Positions 1 to 5,952 of a stretch of 9,173 nt of DNA are shown piece after piece; the first letter of the stretch is position 1, and the number at the start of each line of letters is the position of its first letter. A model generated the notes under the pieces. The model worked only from the letters and a program-made list of their open reading frames with translations, was not told where the DNA came from and made no database searches. The position numbers and the translations under genes are program-made. This DNA comes from JBEKHI01 sp050012355 (GTDB lineage Bacteria > Actinomycetota > Actinomycetes > Streptosporangiales > Streptosporangiaceae), in NCBI GenBank assembly GCA_050012355.1, contig JBEKHI010000343.1, positions 1 through 9,173 on the forward strand, in the 5' to 3' direction.

Positions 1-1
1 G

Positions 2-1435
2 ATGTTCTTCCAGCCGATCCCGGCCCAGATACGCCTCCCCTCGCCCACGCCTGAATGGATCAGCACCGCTGACCGGCTCGCGCTGCGCGCAAGCACCTGC
101 TTGTTCGTTGCGGCAGTTGGGTACCTCGGCTGGGAACTGCTTTGGCACAGCGCCTTCCTCGGGCTGCTCGCCTATGTAGGCGCACTAACGGCCGGCGTCG
201 TCGCGGCAGCGGCCGACCTGGAATGGCGCTTCGTGACCGGTCGGCGCCGCCTGAAGGACGAACTGTTCCGGCTGCCGAACCAGTCCGCACCACTCGCTAC
301 AGACAATGAACTCGCCGCTCAGGTGGACAAGCTGCTCGACCGATACTTCACCAAGTACGCCCAGGACGAGGTTGAGCTGGAGCGCTGGAAGGCCGCCACC
401 GCTGGGATCGGGAGGTTCTACAGAGACGAGATCATCGGCATATGCCGGGGCCGCGGGATCCCAGTCAACGCGGTGGCCTGGCTGATCCGTTACCAGGTTT
501 GCCAGCTGAAGCAGCGTTGGCAGAACGAAAATTTGTACGAGTACCGACGGCAGCTTGTACCGCGGCCGGGGACAGTAGCAGTCCGCCGGATCGGGCTGAC
601 AGTCTTGGTCCTCAGCGGTATCTGCTCCGTTGTGGTATTGCGGTCACACCCGCTGGCCGGCGTGGTCGCGTTGTCAAGTGGCTTCTGGATGTGGCGGTCC
701 TGGCTGCGCATCAACCTGGAACGCAGAAGGTACACCGCCGACAGCGAAGAGCATGCTCAGCGAGAGGCAGCGATCGACAAGGAATTCAGGCGATGGAGCG
801 AGAAACTAGAGGTCAGGCCGGAAGACGCGGGCATGGTCACTTGGCTGGGGTACGACCGTACGGTCTTGCTCGGCATGGCACTCGACCACTTCCGTCTGCG
901 CCGAAGCCGACTGATCGCTCACGCGTTCCTCGAGAAAGCCGGAGTGGCGGTCAAACGTGCTCGGATCGAAGACCACCCGTGGCGGTACGCCGGATACCAA
1001 CTCCGGGTGTTCTTGCTGGCTGAGGACGGAGTCCGCTATGTAAGGGCCAGTCTCGACTTCATTACAGGAACGCTTGTCATACGTGAGCGAACTAGCTACC
1101 ACTACGACGCGATCGTGTCGGTGCACGTCAAGCGGGAAGCCCGGCGCGGACAGTTGTTCAAGCTCAGGCTGGCAGCCGGCGATCCCATTGTTGTCCAGGT
1201 GCGGGACCCCAACCCAGATGAGACCTCGCAGGACCAGGACGCTGGGCCGGCAGAGGAAACTCAGGCAGTGGGAGAAGCAGAGGAAGATACCGCGCTGGAC
1301 GTGACCAGCGTGGCCGACCTCATGCACATGCTCGAGAGGATCGCCGGCGAAGGCCGGAAGCGGTTTCAGGGTGGCGACTGGGATGGCGCCTGGTCGGGCG
1401 ACCACGTCGCCGGCCCTGGGGAAGAGGGCACATGA
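2..1435 (+). CDS. Four-pass membrane protein of unknown function (start possibly outside window)
   Basis: I do not recognise a named family. Two hydrophobic hairpins are visible, about residues 28-45 with 51-71, and 196-213 with 217-235. Between them lies a charged segment of about 120 residues rich in Glu, Arg and Lys. After the second hairpin comes a soluble C-terminal part of about 240 residues. Within it, residues 327-400 alternate beta-like strands (RYAGYQLRVFLL, GVRYVRASLDF, YHYDAIVSVHV, LFKLRL, PIVVQV), which resembles a small beta-barrel or PH-like domain. An acidic Glu/Asp-rich linker (403-430) and a final helix (436-452) follow. From memory, similar membrane proteins with this C-terminal strand pattern occur in actinobacteria, but I cannot attach a function. 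The ATG at base 2 has no visible upstream sequence, so the real start and any ribosome site cannot be judged. The next gene is convergent, so this is the last gene of whatever plus-strand unit it belongs to. Confidence 0.8.
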   Translation: MFFQPIPAQIRLPSPTPEWISTADRLALRASTCLFVAAVGYLGWELLWHSAFLGLLAYVGALTAGVVAAAADLEWRFVTGRRRLKDELFRLPNQSAPLATDNELAAQVDKLLDRYFTKYAQDEVELERWKAATAGIGRFYRDEIIGICRGRGIPVNAVAWLIRYQVCQLKQRWQNENLYEYRRQLVPRPGTVAVRRIGLTVLVLSGICSVVVLRSHPLAGVVALSSGFWMWRSWLRINLERRRYTADSEEHAQREAAIDKEFRRWSEKLEVRPEDAGMVTWLGYDRTVLLGMALDHFRLRRSRLIAHAFLEKAGVAVKRARIEDHPWRYAGYQLRVFLLAEDGVRYVRASLDFITGTLVIRERTSYHYDAIVSVHVKREARRGQLFKLRLAAGDPIVVQVRDPNPDETSQDQDAGPAEETQAVGEAEEDTALDVTSVADLMHMLERIAGEGRKRFQGGDWDGAWSGDHVAGPGEEGT

Positions 1436-1710
1436 AAAAGAGGCCGTAACCACATACAAGGGCGAGCAGGCGGAACATCTTCGCGACGCCACGGCGGCGA
1501 GCTTCCGTTATCGCCGCCGCGAGAAGCGCACCGTCAACTTGGCGATCGACGCGTCCAGCTCGACGACGGGCACATCGCCGGGCTGGCGCCACACTGTGAA
1601 GAAGGGCTAGCTAGCGTCTTGCGGCGGCGACACCTGTAGCTCCACCGGCCATGACGGCGCGTCGAGTTCAGCGAGCTGTCGGCCATGACGCCGCCGTCGA
1701 CAAGCGAACC
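1436..1710. other. Convergent intergenic region, no convincing gene
   Basis: This stretch separates two convergent stop codons. A plus-strand reading frame opens at a GTG at 1371 inside the upstream gene and runs to 1610. Its product is Arg/Thr/Ser-rich, has no recognisable domain and has no good ribosome site, so it is not called. The palindrome gctagctagc lies at 1606-1615. An 11-base direct repeat, cggccatgacg, occurs at 1646-1656 and again at 1680-1690. No strong terminator hairpin was seen, although convergent genes usually need one. Confidence 0.5.
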
Positions 1711-3576
1711 TCACCCATGGTGGCTCGGGGGGACGTCGAGTGCGGGGTTGCGGTCGAAGAAGCCGGATGGCTTGAGCCAGAACGAGACCACGTCCGAAGG
1801 CATCACCGGCCAATCCTCGGGCCGCGTGATGTGATGGATCCCAAACACGTACCACAGCACCACATCGGTGTTCTCGATGTTCCGGTCGGCTTCGGTCCAG
1901 ACAGCCAGGCCCGAGTCACGCTCACTCTGCACCGGGAAATCGCCGCAAGGCCAGCGCTCGTCATCGCGGTACGGAGTTACCCACAGGGTGTGGCCGATTA
2001 CCTGGGCACGCTGGAAGGGCGGTGAGGCAGGATCGATCAGCGGAGGGAACACCGACGACGGGACGAGCTTGTAGCCGACCGAGGTACCCACGGCGTTATG
2101 GACATCGTTGTTTACTATCTTCCACGCCCGCTGCGTGTTCCAGTCGTAGTCCTGTTTTCCCTCCGCCTCGGTGCGCAGCGGGGTGCTGCGGACCGTCAGG
2201 CCTAGCCCGTACGGGTCATCGCCGCTGGCCGAGGCCGGCACGGAGTCGGTGGCGTAGACCGTGTTGGCGCTGCCGTCCACGTCCAGGTCCAGCCTGGCCA
2301 CGATGAAGTGCTGGTGGAATGGTGCGTAGGTGCCCTGGTCCACCAGCGTCCCGTTGGCCGGCCTGCTGCCCGGCGCGGCGGTCTGCGAGGTGACCAGGAC
2401 GCCGGTCGCGCGGACCTCGCACTCGATGTTCCCGTCCTGGTAGAAGCGCCAGTACACGAGGTATTCGTAGTTCGCCACCGTGACGTGGAAGGAGACCACG
2501 AGCCGCCGGGCCCGCCGGACTTCGACGCCGGCCCGTTCGTCCACGTGCTTCCAGCCGACCCCGCTGTCCTCTTCGTGGATGCAGATCGCGTTCGGTATGG
2601 TCCGGGGCTCGCCGCGGGAGTCGTGCACCACCGCGTCCAGGTAGGTGATCTCGCCCAGGCAGTCGCAGCCAAGCTCGAGCGAGATGGTCATGAAACCGAG
2701 TCCCCATTCGCCGATATCGAAGGCCGTTCGCCGGTAGTGTTCGAGGCTGGCGTCCCGGTAAGGCACAACCATCTCGGCGAACGAGAGCCGGTTCGCAACC
2801 GAGCGGAGCCTGTCGGCGTCCTGCCAGCCGACCTGGTGCAGCACGAGACCCTCGCGGTGGTTGAAGCCGAGCCGCAGCCGCCAGTTCTGCCAGCTCAGCT
2901 GATGCCCGTCCAGGGCGAAGCCGACGCCCTCCGGCTGGCTGATCTCCAGCGGTGTCACCTCGCGCAGCCGCATCGGGATGAGGCTGGGCAGGTACTCGCC
3001 CATCACGTCCGGGAGGCTGGTGCCGTCGTAGCTGTCCTCCAGCTCGAGCAGCGTCATCGTGTTCAGGTCAACGACGGGGTGCAGGCCGGTCACGTGGTGG
3101 GCGTACGGATTGCCCAGCTCACTGCCCCGGTACCACACATCGGACCAGCCGAGCCTGCGTCCCCGGTAGCGCTCGGGAACGAGCGCCGCGCCGTAGGCCC
3201 ACATGTCGGTCAGCACCCGCGACAGGTCGGTGATGCCTCTTTGGGCCAGGGCCTTGATTAGCGCGGGGTGGGCACGGAGCATCTCGTCGCATTCGTGCCA
3301 CTCGTCCACGGTCATGTTCGGCTGCTGGCCGGCCAGGTGCTCCCAGCTCGCGACCGCGTCCTCGGTCAGCGACACGGTGGCCCGGTAGGCCCGGCCGTCG
3401 GCGCGGTTCCAGCAGACGACCAGCGCTTCGCGCCCGTCCCGCGACGCCGCTTTGGCTGGCTCCTTCAGCTCGATCGAGGCGAAGCGCCAGCTGTCGGTGA
3501 TGCCTTTGTCGCGGCGCACGATAGCGGCGGCCTGGCCGATCTCGTCGGCGGTCAGCGGGTCCAGCGGATGGGTCAC
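1711..3576 (-). CDS. Copper-containing primary-amine oxidase (TPQ cofactor)
   Basis: This family oxidises primary amines to aldehydes, releasing NH3 and H2O2, with one copper and a topaquinone made from an active-site tyrosine. Numbered from the GTG at 3576, all key residues are visible. The catalytic base is Asp287 in AFDIGEWG. The TPQ precursor is Tyr370 in TVANYEY, matching the T-x-x-N-Y-(D/E) signature. The copper ligands are His421 and His423 (FHQHF) and His582 (FGIHHITRPEDWPVMP). The disulfide pair is Cys306 (GCDCLG) and Cys332 (NAICIHEED). The length of 621 residues matches bacterial enzymes of the Arthrobacter globiformis type that lack the extra N-terminal domain of E. coli TynA. There is no signal peptide, so it is probably cytoplasmic. 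An ATG at 3597 is in frame, but the GTG is preferred: it has GGAGG six bases upstream, begins MTHPLDPL, and lies downstream of a putative promoter whose expected start site would exclude the ATG. The likely physiological role is amine catabolism; no aldehyde dehydrogenase is adjacent. Confidence 0.95.
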   Translation of the reverse strand: MTHPLDPLTADEIGQAAAIVRRDKGITDSWRFASIELKEPAKAASRDGREALVVCWNRADGRAYRATVSLTEDAVASWEHLAGQQPNMTVDEWHECDEMLRAHPALIKALAQRGITDLSRVLTDMWAYGAALVPERYRGRRLGWSDVWYRGSELGNPYAHHVTGLHPVVDLNTMTLLELEDSYDGTSLPDVMGEYLPSLIPMRLREVTPLEISQPEGVGFALDGHQLSWQNWRLRLGFNHREGLVLHQVGWQDADRLRSVANRLSFAEMVVPYRDASLEHYRRTAFDIGEWGLGFMTISLELGCDCLGEITYLDAVVHDSRGEPRTIPNAICIHEEDSGVGWKHVDERAGVEVRRARRLVVSFHVTVANYEYLVYWRFYQDGNIECEVRATGVLVTSQTAAPGSRPANGTLVDQGTYAPFHQHFIVARLDLDVDGSANTVYATDSVPASASGDDPYGLGLTVRSTPLRTEAEGKQDYDWNTQRAWKIVNNDVHNAVGTSVGYKLVPSSVFPPLIDPASPPFQRAQVIGHTLWVTPYRDDERWPCGDFPVQSERDSGLAVWTEADRNIENTDVVLWYVFGIHHITRPEDWPVMPSDVVSFWLKPSGFFDRNPALDVPPSHHG

Positions 3577-3582
3577 GATCGT

Positions 3583-3587
3583 CCTCC
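3583..3587 (-). promoter_or_regulatory. Ribosome binding site deciding the GTG start of the amine oxidase
   Basis: On the minus strand GGAGG is followed by six bases and then GTG (3576-3574). The in-frame ATG at 3597 lies upstream of this site and has no purine-rich site of its own, so the GTG is the better start. Confidence 0.75.
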
Positions 3588-3602
3588 GTCCAGTCATCGC
3601 CG

Positions 3603-3632
3603 ATTATCGCCGTTTCTGGAGGCGCCGGTCAG
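3603..3632 (-). promoter_or_regulatory. Candidate sigma-70 promoter for the amine oxidase
   Basis: On the minus strand CTGACC (-35, four of six matches to TTGACA) is separated by 18 bases from GATAAT (-10, five of six matches to TATAAT). The -35 overlaps the stop codon of the upstream HNH gene. The expected start site is near 3596, about 20 bases before the GTG. This suggests the amine oxidase can be transcribed independently, although read-through from the HNH gene remains possible. Confidence 0.45.
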
Positions 3633-5503
3633 ACTGGGTAGGGGTCTGGCGTCTTCGTATAGCTGAGCCCCGCCCTGGTCCGGAGGGTAAAGTGCCCGGG
3701 CTTGGCCTGGGTGAGCTCCCACCCCGGGAGTTGCTTCAGCTGATGGTGGGCTCGGCAGGCAGGCCCGAGGTTACACGGGCAACTCCGCCCGCCCTTCTCG
3801 TAGGCCAGCGTGTGATCGGTGTCGCAGCGTGCGGCGGGCCATCGGCAGCTCGGGTTGTAGCAGGTGCGGTCCCGCGCGTTGACCCACCGTCGCATGCTGT
3901 CCGGGATGCGGTACCCAGGCACCTCGGCGGTGTGCGCGCACTCGCCGTCGTTGGCTTGTGCCCGCACTTTGCCCGCGGCCCGCACCACCGCTGCCTGTAC
4001 CCATTCGTCCATAACGGCGCGACCCCATCCCTCGCTCAGGCATTTCTCCGCCAGGCTCGCCGGGATCGCGATGGTGACCTCCCCGATCATCCCTGGGGTC
4101 ACGGGGCCGGCGGGCTTCGGCTTGATCGTCGTTACGGCGGTCGCGAGCCCATCGTCGTCGGTGACGACCACCGTCCACCGCACTGTCGGATCGCTGGCCG
4201 CCGTGGCGACCAGCCTGGCGGTCTGCGCCGGGGTGATCGGCCCGAGCCAAGAGAGCTGCCCAGGCTCCGGCCCGATCCCCGCCGCTGTCCGCCACGCCGC
4301 GGTGAGCTTCAACCGGCCTGGCTTAATGGTCAGATCTCCGGGAAGCCCAGCGCACCCTGGCGCTTTCGCCGCTGCGGTCCCCGGTACCGGCGGCCATTCG
4401 TCTGGCTCGTCGTCAGCCGATCTGTCGCCACTAGACCCGCTGTCTTCTGGCCGATCGCTGCCCGGCCCGTAATCCGGTGGCCGGTCACCTCGAGGTCCGT
4501 CATCTGGTAGCCCGTCGCCGGGTGGCTCGTCGCCGTCTGGCTCGTTGTCGGGTGGCTCGTCGTCCGGTGGCCGGCCGCCTCGGGGTCCGTCTCCGCCCGG
4601 CTCCTCATCCTGCGGTGGCGAAACAAATCGCAGGCTGCCGAGCAGTAGCCCGAGGAACACCTTCGCCTGGAGCAACCCGGTAGATCCCTGCGCACCGGCC
4701 GCCTTCCAGGCCGCCGCGATGGCCGCGACCCTCGCGAACGCCGCAGCCGCTAGATCGGCTGGAAGAGACTCCCCGCAGAGGGCGGCGGTGAAGTCCGAGT
4801 CCGGGTACAGCCGGACTCGGGCGCGCCGCTCTGCTCGCTGGCGGCGCTTTTCCGCCGACTCGGGATCGGTCTTGATCTCCAGTCGCCGAAGTTCGTCGCG
4901 CAGCTTGCCGGTGGTCATCCCGGCGGCCTTGTCCGCAATCGCCTGGTCGATCCTCCCGGCGGTCTCGAGATCCATCAGCGAGGTTGCTTCGGCGATGACC
5001 CTTACCCGCGCGACGTCTAGCGTTCCGGTGGTCATCTTGGCGAACGTCGCCGGCAGACGATCCTGAAGGTTCTTCGCGAGCTGAGCCTGGTTCTCCGCCC
5101 CGTACTTCGTCAGGGTCAGCGCCAATGCGATTTCCTGGACGGCCTCGCGAGCGATCCCGGTGGCCTGCTCGGTCCCGGTGTCCCACTTCGCTGGCCTGCG
5201 CCGCCGGATCAGTTCCTGCGTCACCGCGAGTTCCCTGGCGGTGGCCATCGAGCTGATGGACCGCAGCACCGGGAGTGTCCGGATCAGTTCGTCGTCCGGA
5301 AGTCCGCGCAGCGCGTCCCGTGCCTTGAGCGCCGAGGTGACTAGTGTGTCGAGCCATTCGCTGTCGGGGTCCGGCTGGGTCGCTTCCGCCACCGGGAGGT
5401 CTCGCACCTGGCCGAAGAGCGCCCGGATGTCCTCGGTAGTCAGCTCGCCGGCTGCGGGATCGTAGAGATCTTCCTCGTAGAGATACTCGATCTGACCTGG
5501 CAT
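3629..5503 (-). CDS. DUF222 domain HNH endonuclease-like protein (13E12-repeat type)
   Basis: The architecture is that of the large actinobacterial DUF222-HNH family: an N-terminal helical DUF222 region (about residues 50-290), a variable linker, more DUF222-like sequence (about 385-515) and a C-terminal HNH nuclease domain (about 540-592). In the HNH part I see Cys548 and Cys553 (TCYNPSC), the DTDH motif with His564, Asn578, and Cys583, His586 and His587 in CRAHHQLK. These fit a treble-clef ββα-metal nuclease with its structural cysteines. Family members are predicted DNA-cutting proteins of poorly known role, often in many copies per genome and sometimes associated with mobile or damage-inducible loci. 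The linker (about 296-371) is almost wholly Asp, Glu, Pro, Gly and Arg and includes a 30-residue duplication. The length of 624 residues is on the long side because of this linker. The ATG at 5503 has a strong ribosome site. Family assignment is firm; the biological role is unknown. Confidence 0.92.
   Translation of the reverse strand: MPGQIEYLYEEDLYDPAAGELTTEDIRALFGQVRDLPVAEATQPDPDSEWLDTLVTSALKARDALRGLPDDELIRTLPVLRSISSMATARELAVTQELIRRRRPAKWDTGTEQATGIAREAVQEIALALTLTKYGAENQAQLAKNLQDRLPATFAKMTTGTLDVARVRVIAEATSLMDLETAGRIDQAIADKAAGMTTGKLRDELRRLEIKTDPESAEKRRQRAERRARVRLYPDSDFTAALCGESLPADLAAAAFARVAAIAAAWKAAGAQGSTGLLQAKVFLGLLLGSLRFVSPPQDEEPGGDGPRGGRPPDDEPPDNEPDGDEPPGDGLPDDGPRGDRPPDYGPGSDRPEDSGSSGDRSADDEPDEWPPVPGTAAAKAPGCAGLPGDLTIKPGRLKLTAAWRTAAGIGPEPGQLSWLGPITPAQTARLVATAASDPTVRWTVVVTDDDGLATAVTTIKPKPAGPVTPGMIGEVTIAIPASLAEKCLSEGWGRAVMDEWVQAAVVRAAGKVRAQANDGECAHTAEVPGYRIPDSMRRWVNARDRTCYNPSCRWPAARCDTDHTLAYEKGGRSCPCNLGPACRAHHQLKQLPGWELTQAKPGHFTLRTRAGLSYTKTPDPYPV
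4473..4591. repeat. Two 29-base direct repeats 90 bases apart in the HNH linker
   Basis: Copies at 4473-4501 and 4563-4591 both begin tccggtggccgg and end ggtccgtc, and differ at three positions. They encode the related protein segments DGPRGDRPPD and DGPRGGRPPD. A shorter repeat, ggtggctcgtcg, is present at 4521-4532 and 4551-4562. The pattern points to in-frame expansion of the acidic Pro/Gly linker by slippage or unequal exchange. Confidence 0.8.
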
Positions 5504-5507
5504 CGCG

Positions 5508-5515
5508 CCCTCCCC
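5508..5515 (-). promoter_or_regulatory. Strong ribosome binding site of the HNH gene
   Basis: GGGGAGGG on the minus strand lies four bases before the ATG at 5503. It supports that start codon. Confidence 0.8.
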
Positions 5516-5546
5516 AAGGGTCGCTAGTAATTGCCATCTAGATCAG

Positions 5547-5575
5547 ATTATAGCGATTATCGTTCGAATACACAA
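5547..5575 (-). promoter_or_regulatory. Near-consensus sigma-70 promoter for the HNH gene
   Basis: On the minus strand TTGTGT (-35, three of six matches to TTGACA) is followed by an exact 17-base spacer and a perfect TATAAT -10. The region is distinctly AT-rich compared with its surroundings. Transcription should start near 5540, giving a leader of about 37 bases. The spacer contains TCGAAC, which equals one half of the actinobacterial LexA box (TCGAAC-N4-GTTCGA), but the second half is absent. It also contains the 9-mer CGATAATCG, found again in front of the amine oxidase gene. Confidence 0.7.
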
Positions 5576-5602
5576 GCGATTTAACTCGCCTACACAACAC
5601 TT

Positions 5603-5637
5603 TGGCGGGGCGCGGCATCAAACACCGCGTCCCGCCA
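5603..5637 (+). other. Strong intergenic hairpin (13-bp stem, 9-base loop)
   Basis: The left arm 5603-5615 (TGGCGGGGCGCGG) pairs with the right arm 5625-5637 (CCGCGTCCCGCCA) around a 9-base loop. The only non-Watson-Crick pair is G5610 with T5630. That is a G-U wobble in plus-strand RNA but a C-A mismatch in minus-strand RNA, which hints that the plus-strand RNA is the folded form. Flanking ACTTT (5599-5603) and AAAGT (5641-5645) could extend the stem beyond a small bulge. No T run follows. It could be a terminator-like insulator, part of a long leader of the cyclase gene, or a small RNA. Confidence 0.55.
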
Positions 5638-5737
5638 TGGAAAGTCGAGCGGTTGAGCCTCGCGGGCCGCCCTCCCGCGCTAGAGAGTCTCACACCCACA
5701 CGATGCGCACGCTGGGCCTCCCTCCGGCCGTCACAGC

Positions 5738-5770
5738 CAGTGATCCCGTGACAACTCGATGAAATCACTG
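5738..5770. repeat. Inverted repeat CAGTGAT...ATCACTG
   Basis: Perfect 7-base arms at 5738-5744 and 5764-5770 are separated by 19 bases. The site is about 180 bases upstream of the cyclase start. It could be a pair of operator half-sites or a weak hairpin; arms this short may also arise by chance. Confidence 0.35.
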
Positions 5771-5841
5771 CGTGTAATCGCTGCTTGTCAAAGACCATTC
5801 AGCTACGACCTTGCGGTGCAAGTTGCATAAACGGGCTCCTT

Positions 5842-5889
5842 TAGCTCCAAAACTGGCAATAGATGGGTTATGGTAGCTATACGGAGCTA
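5842..5889. repeat. Inverted repeat TAGCTCC...GGAGCTA upstream of the cyclase
   Basis: Perfect 7-base arms at 5842-5848 and 5883-5889 enclose 34 bases of comparatively AT-rich sequence that includes a further TAGCTA (5874-5879). The right arm ends about 63 bases before the cyclase ATG. It may enclose the promoter as an operator, or form a leader stem that includes a Shine-Dalgarno-like GGAG. Confidence 0.35.
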
Positions 5890-5952
5890 GTCATTTACGG
5901 TGAGCTGCGAACTAGACAGGGGACTACGGCGTAACAGCAGGAACGGTGGAGT

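Larger units (their letters stand above)
5504..5952. other. Divergent intergenic region with several inverted repeats
   Basis: The 449 bases separate the HNH gene (minus) from the diguanylate cyclase gene (plus). They hold the HNH promoter, a 13-bp hairpin at 5603-5637, a smaller 6-bp hairpin at 5661-5679 (CGCGGG/CCCGCG), a 7-bp inverted repeat at 5738-5770 and another at 5842-5889. The only long reading frame here (minus, 5798-5538) overlaps the promoter, lacks a domain and is not believed. I found no tRNA, no recognisable c-di-GMP riboswitch, and no convincing -35/-10 pair for the cyclase gene. Confidence 0.6.

Noticed and set aside
1432..1449. ATGA overlap at the end of the first gene, suggesting a coupled downstream gene
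   Set aside because: The frame beginning at ATG 1432 stops after five codons.
806..1492. Minus-strand frame of 228 codons
   Set aside because: It is antisense to the membrane protein gene, whose frame shows coherent membrane segments and domain-like structure.
1371..1610. Plus-strand frame of 79 codons overlapping the end of the membrane protein gene
   Set aside because: It starts inside another gene at a GTG, has no good ribosome site, is low in complexity (Arg/Thr/Ser) and has no recognisable domain. A gene remnant cannot be excluded.
2308..3261. Long plus-strand frame of 317 codons
   Set aside because: It is antisense to the amine oxidase, whose catalytic motifs are all intact; long antisense frames are normal in GC-rich DNA.
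3452..4510. Plus-strand frame of 352 codons
   Set aside because: It lies antisense to the HNH gene and the start of the amine oxidase, with an Arg/Pro-rich composition and no domain.
4605..5537. Minus-strand frame of 310 codons
   Set aside because: It overlaps the HNH gene in another frame and gives Arg/Gly-rich sequence without a domain.
5561..5570. LexA (SOS) box in the HNH promoter
   Set aside because: Only one half-site (TCGAAC on the minus strand) is present; the expected GTTCGA half after four bases is missing.
5650..5700. tRNA-like stem at 5661-5679 with a 7-base loop
   Set aside because: No T/U at the position before an anticodon, no T-arm or acceptor stem on either strand.
5538..5798. 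Minus-strand frame of 86 codons in the divergent intergenic region
   Set aside because: It contains the HNH promoter and two inverted repeats, shows no domain, and has no ribosome site that I could see.
5800..5952. c-di-GMP riboswitch upstream of the cyclase
   Set aside because: The conserved GEMM core elements were not found.
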